A stretch of 64,000 nucleotides of DNA from Quercus robur (GCF_932294415.1 NC_065541.1:56832290-56896289), one strand, 5' to 3'. Counted from the stretch's first letter, positions 10,742 through 22,700 are shown. Program-made: numbers and translations. The notes: generated by a model from the letters alone, not told the origin.

Positions 10742-11538
10742 TGTGGGGGCCAGTTAATCAGGAAGTATTGTTAAAACTATATTAACTGGGCCTATGGCCC
10801 TATCTGAGGACATTAGACCATCCAAGGAGGCCCACATGAGGTTATGAGGGGAACAGAATGAAGAAAGGAGTAGAGACAATGTGAGATAGGTCCAATAAGC
10901 GTCCGAGGACAAAATCTTTCTCGGTAGCATGTGTCCGAGGTAGACCTGAGTGCCATATCATCACGGACTTACTTCGGAGTTACATCACAACTAAGGGTGG
11001 GACATTGGACCAGGGATAAGAAAAGAAAGGTAAACAAATATCTTCAAAAGCTGCTGCCTCCGCATTAAATGCCTCTCAACCAACTCTCTGGCCGCATTAA
11101 TGTGGAGGTGATGCCTGAACAGTGATTAAGCAGCCTTACAGCTACTAGTTGATGGTTCTGGGAGGTGCTGGATGGGACAGGAAGGAGTCCCCTGAATCTA
11201 ACCTACACATGTGTGGTAAGGATGACACCAAAATTGTAGTATATAACATGGAAAAATGTACTGAAAAGGAAAAGGAAAAGAAAGATAGAGGATAAGGACT
11301 GTAACTCTTGCACAATTTGATTATTGAAGAAAACCATATGATACGAACTACTTAATCTGTTCCGATGATAGATTTTCCAATCTTACTTGTGTCAAACCAT
11401 CTTGAATCGTTAAATCTAATCATTTTTTCTTCTAGGATAGATCTAGCTCTTCTATCCACGCTCTACAAATTTATTGTTTGAGCCATTATAGTTTAAGCCC
11501 AATCCAGTTTTGGGACCAATCCAATTTTAGTCCTTACA
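10742..11538. mobile_element. Solo LTR (797 bp) with 5-bp TSD TCACC
   Basis: The element begins TGTGGGGGCC and ends CCTTACA, giving the expected TG...CA ends, and is flanked on both sides by TCACC (10737-10741 and 11539-11543). It has no coding sequence and no internal region. The size and content (repeated GTCCGAGG words, GC-richer than surroundings) fit a plant LTR left by recombination between the two LTRs of a full element. A TATA-like AGTATATAAC lies near 11240. Its orientation is not certain. Confidence 0.85.
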
Positions 11539-11790
11539 TCACCCATTCGATTATTTTCATTTGATTAACCTTTGTTTTTCTCTAAATAAGTTGCATTATA
11601 GAGTACTTCTAATACAACTATTAAGAATACTTTGTCTACCCCAAAGGATTAAAAAATAAACAAAAATTATTAAAACATCGAAATTGGTCACCATAAAAAT
11701 TCAAATTCTAACATGCAAAACAACTAATTATTAACCCAAATCAAATCAAACCAATGGGATAAAGAAAAAGAACTTATGATCGGAAGGAAT

Positions 11791-12900
11791 TGTTGGGTTA
11801 ATTGACCCCAGTTAATTAATTCAATTACCCAAGTTGATTAATTAGGTCAAATTATATGCAAATCGTGGAGGCACCAACAAATCACCAAATAAACTGAGAA
11901 TAATGCTAGAGATACAAACTATTTTACAAAAATTTTTACAAACTGCTGATGTGGTGAGTGATTATTGGTAAATGAAAAAGTGAAATTAATGGTGGGTCTA
12001 GATGAAAACCAATAAAAGGTTGGCCACATCAACATTTTGTAAAAATGTTGTAAAATAGTTTGTGGCTATAGCATTACTCATAAACTAACTGTAGCAGAAA
12101 TTAAATTGACATGACGATTTGTAGACAAACGGGGAAAACCTTTCACAAGGCAAAAACTTCACCAGGTGAATTTAAAGTCACCACTTCCAAGAATCCACTA
12201 ATCAATAATCAAGCAGTTACAAGTATGAGGAATCTTATCACTACCCTAGTCTATCCCAAAATACCAACCTACAATTGAACCTTTGCTCCAATACCCAATT
12301 GGACATGATCTTGTAGTAGCCTTCTTTCTTTTAATGTACAAATCTTCAATCTGTGACTAACTCATTTGCACGGATCCCAGTACATAACTAACTCCAGTAA
12401 CTCGAATGATTGTTGTTGCCGGCAATGTCCTTCACTTCATAAATAATAAAGATCAAGAAGCACTTGTTTACAAAACTCTATGGCTTACAAATGCAGTAGC
12501 TTCTAATAGAGAAAAATAAACTCTTTATCTCTTTATCTGTATTTGACGACTCTTAAAATAAGCCTTATATATGTCTAGGATTGTGAGAAAAGAAACCCTA
12601 AACAAATACATCAGCATGGGTCAAATTTCAGATTTGAAAATTTTGAAATCGTAATTCTCAATAGATCGAGTTTGTGTCGAGCTTCCCATTTAGTCTCGAT
12701 AGTATCTATCTGTCGAGCTTTAATAAAGCAGCTTTTCTTCACTTATTTTTTGGATCAATCTTCATGTCTTTAATGCCAACACTTGATATGTTTGAACAAC
12801 ATTTTCTTGATGTATTAAATCTAACTTAGATCCACCCAATACAAGTAAAGTGCGTTTTATCAAAGAATTAGTCAATTACATAAAAAATATGATCCTAACA
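11791..12900 (-). repeat. 3' LTR of the copia element (contains a MITE)
   Basis: Plus-strand reading TGTTGGGTTAATTG ... GATCCTAACA. It matches 19988-20917 over its whole length (shared AAGTTGATTAATTAGGTCAA, GTGGAGGCACCAACAAATCA, CTTTAATACC/GCCAACACTTGATAT), apart from a 184-bp MITE and its short target duplication, which account for the length difference (1110 versus 930 bp). Confidence 0.9.
11896..12079. mobile_element. MITE inside the copia 3' LTR
   Basis: A 184-bp element with inverted ends about 40 bp long: ACAAACTATTTTACAA near the left end and TTGTAAAATAGTTTGT near the right end. ATAAACT occurs on both sides (11889-11895 and 12080-12086), and the other LTR has only one ATAAACT with no insert. 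The long ends and 7- to 9-bp target site suggest a Mutator-like or hAT-like MITE. Confidence 0.88.
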
Positions 12901-12913
12901 ATCTCCCCCTTTT
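12901..12913 (-). other. Polypurine tract of the copia element
   Basis: On the minus strand the purine run AAAAGGGGGAGAT sits directly upstream of the 3' LTR start TGTTAGG, where second-strand synthesis is primed in LTR retrotransposons. Confidence 0.8.
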
Positions 12914-13369
12914 GCAATCTGTGACAAAACCACAAGCATTATTATGAGAGAAGTATAAAACAACAATCTCCATAACTATTACACAAAGAACTACATAAGC
13001 CTAACCAATACAATGAGCTCTTGAAAAACTTTGCAAGAAAAGAGATCATGGCATGAAAGACTTGCAACCTATTTTAGTTGAAACACTTAGACAAAATCCA
13101 TCAAAGCATCAAGTGTGAAATGTAAACAAGTTATATAAAAGAATAGACATGTGTATAAAAAGAGAAAAGAAACATACATCATCTTAAATATATCAAGTAA
13201 ATACCATGTATGTAAAGTGGTCACAAGACCATGGTACATGAATTGAGAAAGATACAACAAAACCTCACTACATCTCTCAAAGCACTAGCCCCTAACTAGT
13301 CTATCTCTACACTAGCTCTCCCCTAACAACATGACTACTCTGTCATAACCAAAACTACTCCCCTTTTTG

Positions 13370-14540
13370 TCATGAGTGACAAAAGGTGAATCACTAAGAA
13401 ACAACCACCTCATCATCGCTAGGAGAACCAGAAGCATCGTCACTCTCATCATCTCTACTATCAGAAGACTCTACAACAAGCTCAAAAGAGGAAGAAGGAG
13501 TAAAACCGCCAAGACAAGACTGTCGGCGAGCGATGCAACCAATCCTGGTGTTCATCTAACACATCTCATCAAAAATATGGTCAAACTGACTACCAAAATT
13601 AGCACGCATGTGCTGAAGCTGATCCATGATGAAGAAGGGGGTCGAGAGGCATAGGCAACATCCTCCACAACACGAAAGTCAGCCTTCTCCTGCTGAGCTG
13701 GAGTAGGCTCCACACGAGGCTGCTTAGTAGCCAACTGTGTATCACTCCTCCGTATAGACTCCTTACTAATAGCACCCATGAAAGTGAAGAGAAGGGCAGA
13801 AGGAATAGGAATGTGCAAGTGTGTGAGGATGCGTGTGATAGTTGTAGGAAAAATTAGCTTACCATTGATACTATCATGTATGAGGGAAAGTCTATAGAGA
13901 GACCTTCCAAGAGAGAGAAAAGAAAATGAACACAAGGCTTAGTGATAGTGTTATAGTGAGACCATGGAGTGAGAACAAAGGTCATCACCATATTAAGGAT
14001 CCTTGGACCTTTAGCAAAGTCGTGTGTGGTGAAGTTTTGAAGTCCACCCCACACCTTGGCTGTTTCATGGAAATGTGTGGCCAACTCGTCTCGAGAGATA
14101 GAGCAAAGACAAGGATGACTAGGATAGTCCGGATGAACTACCCTAGGGACATGTAGTACCTCGAAAATAAGCTCTGGGGTAACTACAATACGTGTTCCTT
14201 TGAATATTGTATTAAATTGAGGAACAGAGGTATCAATAGCATGTATGTTGGAGTAAAACTCCTGTATAAACATGCCGGGGCACCTCAAGAGTTTCTCACA
14301 AAGAGATTCCCAACCCCAAGAGCTAAACGCAGGTAAAGGAATGTCTGGAAAATCAGAGAGAATGACATGGCGTTCTAAGTGAATCGTCTTATCACTAAAG
14401 TTCTCATCAAAATCCTTTTGGGATTCTGAATCACGGAACCTATCCCTATATAGACACTGCATATTGTAACCCTTACAACTTGGGCCCCCATTCCCCAATG
14501 ATGTTCGAACTCTAAGACCCAAGACCAGTTTAGAGCCCAA
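13370..14540 (-). pseudogene. Envelope-like ORF of the copia element (putative plant transposon protein domain)
   Basis: On the minus strand a 228-codon frame (14540 to 13854) is followed after a frameshift, near 13870-13900, by a second frame running to about 13552. The first part contains DFDENFSDKTIHLERH, CPGMFIQEFYSNIH, PQFNTIFKGTRI and FLFSLLEGLSIDFPSYMI, a pattern I associate with the domain called putative plant transposon protein, found in envelope-like proteins of SIRE-type copia elements. The second part contains ITRILTHLHIPIPS, MGAISKESI and a hydrophobic end (CVLILVVSLTIFL), which may be an accident of frame. It lies upstream of the polypurine tract, as in elements with a third ORF. 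The frameshift and missing upstream part make it non-functional. Confidence 0.7.
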
Positions 14541-14544
14541 TCAA

Positions 14545-16110
14545 ATATTAAGTTGACTTGAGGAGTATTAAATGAGCAAAAATATATTTTTTGAAATAAA
14601 ATGACCAAAGTGACCCTCAGCCTGCATATGTGGGTCGCGGCTTGCATACGTAAGCTACAACATGTGTACACAGGTACATTCCTGCGTACACAACTAGAGT
14701 TTCAAAAGCATAAGAAAGGCAAGTTTTTTGCAATAATAGCTGAGATTTGGAATAAATCCCACATCATCCAGGAGCCATCCTAAACCTCATTTTTTCCATC
14801 ATAAAAAACCTTACATGGTACATTTTCAAAAAACACAGAAATCCCAAGGAGAAAAACCTAAGATTCACTAGAAAATAGTGAATCAAAATAGAATTTTTCA
14901 CAAAACACCCTCAAGTATCTTTTTATTTGATTGGGACCTTTTCTGGCCCCAATCCTCTAAGTTTAAGATTACTAATCACTTTTTTATTAAATTGTGATAG
15001 ATTTGACTGAGGGAAACGGTCAAACATCAAGCTTAGAAGCTTTTGCTTTAAGGTATTCTTTTAAACTTTTCTCTTTCTTTTCTGTCTTTAATCCTCGTTT
15101 TAATCTGTTTCTTTTGCTTAGTTTATATTTACTTATGTTTGTTTAGGTTAGTTTTAGGTTTTCTTCATGTCTTTAAGTATGATAGGTTACTAGATTTCAC
15201 GTTTTAAGTTTCTAGTCTGTTTTTGTGTTGATTAAAATTTCTAGGTAAGGATCTGTGTATGCATGATCTAGCCTGCGCACGCAAGCTGAACTCATGCGTA
15301 CGCAGACCTGTTCTAGCGTACGTGATGTCGTTACCAAAAAAACCCTAATTTTTGTTTGTTTTGATTCTGTCTTCACATATTTGTCTGCATAGCCTCCTTT
15401 TCACACATTTTTAAGTCTCATAAAATGTTTGCTCACCTTTTTAACATGCTTGTTTGTTATCACATGTCTAGATTAGGGTTTAGTCTAGGGTTTCTTCGTT
15501 TTAATTCCATTTATTCACATGTTCATGCATTGATGCCATAGGTGCTATACTGCTGAGAGGTAAGTAAAGGGTAAGTCATGCATTAGCAATGTTCACGCAT
15601 TTGTGTTAGGTTTTCTTAAATGTATGATTAGGGTTTCTAATATGTAAATTCTTTGTGTTTGATATGTTTTGTTTGATGATATGCTTGCCGCCATGTTTTG
15701 TTTTAGATAGGGTTTTTCATATGTTAGATGTATGATTAGGATTTCTTCAATATGTTTGGCTTTCTTTTGTTTGGATAGATGGATAAGTATGTGTTTAGGG
15801 TTAAAGATGCCATGTTGTTTGTTAGATGCATGTTAGTGTGTGTGTGTGTGAGTCTAGAATACAAGTATTTCGATAGTTTTTAATAGGGTTAAGATATAGG
15901 ACACAATAAGGGGAGGCCAACATTAGGGTTGGGCGATCCTGGGTGCCTAACACTTTCCCAAGAGTATACCCAAACTCTGGTAATAAGATCGAAGGTCCTT
16001 CCTCATAAGGATGCTATATTCATAGTTCCTAGACCATATAACTAGGTGGCAACTCCGTTATCCATTCATCCCTTATGCCCACACCCTAGCCAAAAAAGGA
16101 GGAAGAGAAG
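14545..16110 (+). mobile_element. Gypsy LTR relic nested in the copia element
   Basis: The part at 15.66-16.06 kb matches the LTR end at 1.94-2.34 kb, with the same order of words: GATGCCATGTTG, TGTTAGTGTGTGTGTGTG, GGGTGCCTAACAC, AATAAGATC, TAGTTCCTAGACCATA and TAACTAGGTGGC(A/G)ACTCC at 16041-16055. Upstream, TTTGACTGAGGGAAACGGTC (near 15002) and repeated GCGTACGC/TGCGTACAC words mark LTR-like sequence of uncertain start. There is no pol. The left boundary is not resolved. Confidence 0.55.
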
Positions 16111-17995
16111 AAGAAGAATCGTGACGAGTGATCAAGTTCTTAGAAGGATCAAAATTTTTGGGTGCCATAGTCAGAAGCCAAGGAAGGAGAGAGAGAAAAA
16201 TAATAATAAAAAATAAAAAACAGAAACATAGCAAAAGAGATGCTCAAGAAAGAAGAAAAAGAAAAAGAGCAATGCATGAACATGTAACATGCAAACCAAA
16301 AATGCATCATGGGAAAAAACCTGATCCAAACTACAGCACTCACATTGATTAATCAAGCACACAACCTAAAGTGCATGAAAACATGATTATAATGCTAGAG
16401 AATGCAATGCATGATCTTGTGAGTACAAAACCACAAAACCCAACCCAAAAATTTTAACAAAACCATAAAAACCCCCAAATTTTCATCAAAATAAAAAACC
16501 TAAATCTAAAATGAATGAAATGCATGAAGAATGAGAAAAAAGACGAGATTAAGAACACATACCAAAGGATTTAGGCTTGGAAGAGACCAAAATCTTGATG
16601 AGAGGAAGGATTTTAGAGAAAAAGAGGTGTTTGGGTTGAGAGAAAAGAGAGAGAGATTGAAATGTTGAGTGAGAATCAGGTCAAACCTCAAGTATATATA
16701 GAATCAGGTATCTCAATAAATCGAGAGGTATCGAGGATCTATAAGGAACAAAATCTCGATAGATCGAGAGGAATTGAGGAGGTATCAATGGAAAAAATCT
16801 TTGATGGATCGAAGAGGTATTGAGCTTCTATCGACCAGACAGAGAGTTCGGAAAAATAACTCGATGAATCGGGCTATTGATCAAGAGGTATCAAGAAGAA
16901 CCCAAAAAACCTCGATAGAAGAGGCTTGTGTCAAAAGGTGTCGAGATGCTATTGAGCATACAAAATCAAGGTTATTCAAGGAAGAAAAATCACATAAGAT
17001 GAATGCAACCAAAATAGACATCAAACCAAGCAACAAAGAAGCATGATAACCACTCAAACACGTCAACAACTCTAGATGCAAAGCATTCCCAGATCAAAAC
17101 ACACACTAAACAAGTCTAACCAATTTTATTTTCAAAAACAAGTTAAGACAGTTTAGTAAGCTTATACTACCACGTGTATTCCTTGTGATGGCCAAATCAC
17201 ATTATACATGTACAATAGTATCAAGAGTAGCAAAGAATATGCGTGTTGTGTGTGAAACTTTTGCAAGAAAGCATAAGTGTCTCATCATATGAAGAGTAAT
17301 GATATAAGAGAATCATATACATCCACATACAATCATAACTGTTTGATAGGGACCAACACATTTGAGATACATCATATAACTCCCACATCTCCTGAAACAT
17401 GCTTGCAACCATATTTAAAAGAATTTTGATTCCTTTTACTTTTCATATTCTTTGCATATTTTTCTTTAAAGCATAAAATGGCATAACATGCATGGGTATA
17501 TAAGAAAGAAAATAATTACCCAATTATGTAAGCTAGACATCTTGTTTTTGTTATGTAAGTGCTACACCTTACCAAGCACGACTTTTATAAATTACACACA
17601 AATGTTTGATAATTGACAAGTTTAGTGGCGAGATGGTTATTTATGCTTTTCTCATAGGATTTTTTAGTTATTCCCGTCAAAAAAAGTGATAAAGTTATGA
17701 ACAATAAAAGATTAACCAAATAATACAAAACACATAACGAGCCACAAAGCTCACATTACTTAGTTGTGCATGAAAATACTCATCTAAGTTACAAGTGATA
17801 CAAAGTTGAGAAATTTTGTTTCAGAGGCCATCCAAGGTACACAAGTACCAGTATACACATACACACACCGTTTTTGTATTTTTCATTTTTTTCCCCTTTT
17901 TCATTGAAAAAATAAATAAATAAACACAAACAAACATATTAAAAAAGACTAGACTGACTCAAAAAATATCAACCAAACACACAAGAGATGCAAGA
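16111..17995. other. Gene-free interior of the copia element with CGATAGATCGAG-type repeats
   Basis: No pol domain can be read in any frame. At 16700-16920 degenerate words such as TCGATAGATCGAGAGG, TATCGAGGATC and TCGATGAATCG recur about seven times. On the minus strand TATATATACTTGAGG (about 16698-16684) is followed by a CT-rich leader and a GT donor-like GTATGTG near 16562, a promoter-like arrangement. The rest (17-18 kb) is AT-rich with no feature I can name. Confidence 0.4.
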
Positions 17996-17999
17996 ACAA

Positions 18000-19916
18000 A
18001 GATGGAATCACTTGAAGGAGTCTTTTTCCTTCCAAACAAGAGACTAGGAGGGAGATGAACCATTCCTATTCTGAGACCTCTGATGAGGAGAATATGAAGG
18101 GGGATTAAACCCATTGAAGTTTGTCAAGAACATCACAACCTTTAAGAGTTCCCTAAGAGGAGCCAAAGAGTTTTGAAATTGATTTTGGCCTCTAAAAGAT
18201 GACACACTATTGCTTTATTGAGTGGCAAGCCATTTATAACAATTTGGACGAGTGTGTCCAATGCTCCACAATGATGACAAAAGTGAGGTTTCTTAGATTG
18301 AGACTTCTTATTAGTGGAGCAATGATTGTTTTGTATAGCTTTTTACAACCTTAGGTGGTGCTCCCCAAATAGACTTTCCCTTATCACGTTTAATCTCACT
18401 TACATTTTCAATTTTGGGTTCAATTTTCTCAGTTTTAACATTAGAAGTAGAAGAAATAAACACAACATTATTCAAATCACTAGAGGACGTACTACAAAAA
18501 GAGAGAGAGAATGATCATACCTGAGACTTGTTAAATGCAGCTGTTTGGAAATTTAGCATTTCATCTAACTTAGCACTTAAAATTCTTTCCAATTGAGCTC
18601 TCACTTGAAATAGCTCAGCATCCAGTTTCTTGGCCTTCTTAGCCAGGAATTTGTTTTCAAACTGCATTGCTCCGATGGCATGATTTGCTTCATCAACTTT
18701 AGTGAAGAGTTCTTCTCATTCCAACTCCACTTCACTCAGCTTCCTTGTGGCTAGCCTGTAAAGTTTTTCATGCTTCTCAGAATTCTTGTAAAGCTTTGAG
18801 TAGGCAATATAGATATCATTTTTATCATCCATCTCTTCAAATTTACACTTCATCAATTCCTTTTCCTCATCAACCAGTTCTTCGAACTCCTTGGATAGAT
18901 CAACAGTGTCTGTAAAGGCGCTGACTATCCCTTCTTGATCACTATCCTCTAAGTCTACTTCTGGTTCAGTATCACTCAAGGTGGCAGTCAAGGCTTTGCT
19001 CTTGCCAATTGACTGAGATAGGTAGGACCTTCGGGCTTCATGTGTCCATACCCTTGACACCCATAACATTTTGGACCGGTTGGAATGTTGTTGCTTTGTC
19101 CACCTTCTTTGGATTCTCTTTTGAATTTCTCTTGAGTTTTAGATTAAGAGAATCGAGAATTTTTGCGATCCTTGTCATTTGCTTTGACATTCACATTCTT
19201 AATGAACTTCTTGAATTGTCTGGTAATGTAAGATTTGAACTTTGAGTTCTCATCTTCTTCATCATTCTTGGCTTTGAGAGCCATATTCTTGCTTTTGCTC
19301 CATTTGTCAATCCTCACTAAACCTAATTCATAAGTTTGCAGATTTCAATCAACTCCGTCAAAGGGATAGTGTCAATGTCCTTTGACTCTTCAATGGTGGT
19401 GATCTTAGCATGAAATCACTCTGGAAGAGATCTGAGGATTTTCCTCACAATTTTAGGCTTTGGGATCTTCTCGCCTTAGTTCAAAGTAGAATTCACTATG
19501 TTTTTGAGCTTAGCGTAGAATTCATCAAACACTTCCTTTTCATCCATCCTAATTTCCTCAAAGCTCGTGGTAAGCCTTTGAAGCAAGGAGTCTTTCACAG
19601 TTTTTGTACCTTTGAAAGTATTTTAGAGAATTGTCCATGCTTCATTGGCACTCTTAGTAGATGAGATCTTCTTAAACTCCTCATTAGTCACATTACTAAA
19701 TAAGGCCTTCAACGCTTTACTATTGAAATTCGCAGCTTTGATATTATCATCATCCCAAGATGTAGGTGGATCAGTAGGTTTGGTCTGCCCAACCTTGATA
19801 GCCAACTAGACATTTTCATCTAAGGACTGCAAAAAGGCTCTCATACGTACTTTCTAGTATGCATAGTTAGTACCATAAAAAAGAGGAGGTATAATCAACG
19901 ATTGTCCACGATCCAT
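18000..19916 (-). pseudogene. Copia gag relic (UBN2-type) with decayed zinc knuckles
   Basis: Read on the minus strand from ATG 19916-19914. Recognisable gag features include MDRGQSLIIPPLFYGTNY, NSKALKALFSNVTNEEFKK and STKSANEAWTIL. Two tryptophan codons appear to have become TAG (near 19856 and 19806). The first zinc knuckle near 19.05 kb reads CYGCQGYGHMK but lacks the expected final cysteine, and the frame shifts before KSKALTATLSDTEPE. A second CHHCGAL knuckle near 18.27 kb is also frameshifted. The stretch 18716-19069 is acidic and lysine-rich, likely coiled coil. Gag would form the particle and bind RNA, but this copy is inactive. Confidence 0.85.
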
Positions 19917-19973
19917 TACAATAGGGGTCAATGGATCACACAGTGAAGATTAAAACCTAATCAAAGTGTGTCT

Positions 19974-19985
19974 GCTCTGATACCA
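19974..19985 (-). other. tRNA-iMet primer-binding site
   Basis: The minus strand reads TGGTATCAGAGC two bases after the end of the 5' LTR. This is the standard plant initiator-Met primer site of copia elements. Confidence 0.92.
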
Positions 19986-19987
19986 CC

Positions 19988-20917
19988 CGTTGGGTTAAGA
20001 TAGCTTGAACCTCGGTAAATTAATTCAATTATCCAAGTTGATTAATTAGGTCAAATTACATGCAAATTGTGGAGGCACCAACAAATCACCAAATAAACTA
20101 AATGCAGTGAAAATTAAATTGATACGATGATTTGTTGACAAATGAGGAAAACATTTCGTAAGGCAAAAACCCCACCGAGTGAATTTAAGGTCACTACTCC
20201 TAAGAATCTACTAATCAATAATTAAGCGATTACAAGTATTAGAAATCTTACTACTACCCTGGCCTATCCCAAAATACCAACCTAAAGTTGAACCTTCACT
20301 CCAATACCCAATTGGACTTGATCTTGTAGTAGTATTCTTTACTTTGATGCACAAATCTCTAATCTGTAACTAACTCCTTTGCACGGATTTCCCAGTACGT
20401 GACTAACTCCAACAACTTGAATAATTGTTGTTGGCTGGAAAGTTCTTCACTTCATAAACAATGAAGATTAAGAAGCACTTAATTACAAAACCCTATAGCG
20501 TACAAGCGCAGTAGCTTCTTACAGAGAAAAATAAACTTGTGGTCTTTGTATCCATGTGTGACGGCTCTTAAAATAAGCCTTTTATATGATTAAGGTTGTG
20601 AGAAAAGAAATACTAAACAAATACATTGGCATGGGCCAAATTTCTGATCTAAAAATTCTAAAATCATAATTCTCAATAGATCAAGCTTGTGCCAAGCTTC
20701 CCATTTAGTCTCGAAAGCAGCTATCAGTCAAGCTTTAATATAGCAACTTTTCTTAACTTATTTTTTGGATCAATCTCCATGTCTTTAATACCAACACTTG
20801 ATATGTTTGAACAAAATATTTCTTGATGTATTATACCCAACTTAGATCTACCCAATTACAACTAAAGTGCGTTTTGTCAAAGGATTGGTCAACTACATAT
20901 AAAATATGACCCTAACA
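19988..20917 (-). repeat. 5' LTR of the copia element
   Basis: 930 bp, matching the left LTR without the MITE. On the minus strand it starts TGTTAGGGTCATATTTTAT and ends CCCAACG (terminal A to G change). It is flanked on its outer side by GGAAT at 20918-20922. Confidence 0.92.
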
Positions 20918-20922
20918 GGAAT

Positions 20923-21560
20923 ACCAAACTATTTAAATATGCATAAAAGTTGATACAAATTTACCAAAAAGATAAACAAAAGTGATGTGATAATTAAATC
21001 AACAATAACAAAAAGAACCATTAGTAAAAAAAATGGTTGAAACAATAAAATAAAATAAAATCTACCAAAAGAGAAATAAAATTGGAGAAAGAGAGAGTAT
21101 TGACCTTTTCATTGTGGACAACTTGGAAGGAATATGGGCGAGAGGTGGAAATGAAGTAAGAAGAAATTTATATAAAAATTAAGATGGAGGAGGAAGGGTG
21201 GAAGTAGATGAAAGGTTGAACAAAGTGAAACCCTAGAATTTAAGAAGTTATAAAGGGATATTTTTTTAAATCTAAAGGGAATCAAATGAAAATTTAAAAA
21301 ATAAAAAATAAAAAATTATTGGAAGGGTTGAAAGATTGAACTAAAAAGACAATAGTTGAAGAAGATGAAAAGTTGAACAATGTAAGAATTGCAAATAATA
21401 ATAAGAAGAAGAAGAAGAAGAAAAGATGCTAAAGATGTGGTCCATAAAGAGCTTTATAAAATTTATTACAAAACTTCCATTATTATATATAGTATAGATA
21501 TGTATAGATATTGTTTTTGGTTTTTTATTCTTCATTGATTTCATTATTTAGCTATAAATA
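20923..21560. other. Gene-free AT-rich DNA
   Basis: No gene. It contains an AAG-repeat stretch at about 21402-21424 and runs of AAAATAAA. The overlapping minus-strand open frame (21341-21544) is low-complexity. Confidence 0.5.
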
Positions 21561-22700
21561 TCTAAATTAAAGTAGATGAATATATAAAGGAAAAATTATA
21601 TATAATATTAAAACCATATGTATAGTACATTAGCCAAGGCATGTGAGAATGCTGACATGGCTGAATTCAAACCCTACACATGGAATGGCTTTGAGCAAAG
21701 GAAAGGAAACGTTGTCTGGGGGAAAAGATCTTTGGTCCATTCCAACGGCGTGACCATCTTGGGGAAGAGTGAGATTTGCACCTAACATGGACACCCAGCA
21801 CTCACAAAAGGGAGATCGTGACCCCTTGTGGTTAGAGGCTATGAAATCCCTCCCTTTTATTGGTTGTGCTTGTGCTTGACCACTGTTAAGAACACGTGCA
21901 TCACTCTTAATGCCCCTGATGTCCCTTTCCTTGTCCAAGGATTGCTCCCCACATAGTGGCAGGGTCACCTTCCACGCCGCTACCCTGACCTTGACGTGCT
22001 TACTCTCTCTCCTCCAGCCACTACATAGTACAACAGCTGTATTAAGGTTCAAACGGGGGAATCACGGTTTGACACCTGTCTTTTGTACCTAGCAACATTC
22101 CTCGGACTATAAGAGGAACATGTTGCTGGACCATTAGGGCAAGGACCAAGAGAGAACATTAAAGAAAAGAGTAGAAAGTTTATAAGGAAGTGGGGTAGAG
22201 AAAAGACCTTTCTTTTAGTAAGAACATTATCATTGTACAAGGAAAACTTCCATTTTTCACATAATAAAGAGCTTGAAGGAGTAAGGGACATTCACCCTTA
22301 TTCACCCGTTGTTTTTCACCCATTTTTTAGGGTTTTCCACATACATTCCACTGTTTTCTTTGCTTTCCTTGCATTGCTTTCTTTTTCTCTCGACTTTATG
22401 GTTTTAGAGCTTTCATTTTTATCACTTTCGAGCTTTTTCATCAAAATGTACTATTAGATAGCTCAAACACTTTTTATATGAGTTTACAAATCTAACTTGT
22501 ACCTACACACTCAAGATGAATATGTAAAATCAATAATCTATTTATATTTTTTTGTAAAAAAAAAAAAAAAGGAATAAAAAATAAATTCTAAATTAAAGTA
22601 GATGAATATGTAAAGGCAAAATTATATGTCATGTTAAAACCATCCAAGATGAATGTGCAAAGTCAATAATTTATTTATTATTTTAATAAAAAGAGGAATA
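21561..22700. repeat. 133-bp repeat units split by an LTR-like insertion
   Basis: The word TAAATTAAAGTAGATGAATAT and the following 50 bp occur at 21561 and 22587. The partner word CAAGATGAAT(A/G)TG(T/C)AAA(A/G)TCAATAAT occurs at 22512 and 22645, a 133-bp period. The first partial unit is separated from the rest by about 0.9 kb (21618-22511) of different, GC-richer sequence with a TATA-like TATAAGAGG at 22110, resembling LTR material. No clean LTR ends or target duplication could be found for the insert, and none of its open frames is convincing. Confidence 0.55.

Larger units (their letters stand above)
11791..20917 (-). mobile_element. Ty1/copia element (SIRE-like) with both LTRs and TSD GGAAT
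   Basis: A 9.1-kb element on the minus strand. The LTRs (11791-12900 and 19988-20917) begin TGTTAGG and end CCCAACA or CCCAACG on the minus strand. GGAAT flanks the element at 11786-11790 and 20918-20922. A tRNA-iMet-type primer site (TGGTATCAGAGC on the minus strand) sits next to the right LTR and a polypurine tract next to the left LTR. Going 5' to 3', the inside holds a decayed gag (about 19.9-18.0 kb), no recognisable pol, a nested gypsy LTR relic, and an envelope-like reading frame just before the 3' LTR. An envelope-like frame in this place is characteristic of the SIRE/Maximus lineage. The LTRs differ by many substitutions plus a MITE, so the insertion is not recent. It is defective. 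Confidence 0.9.

Noticed and set aside
13376..13935. Plus-strand frame 13376-13654 in the envelope-like region
   Set aside because: It is antisense to the envelope-like relic and low-complexity.
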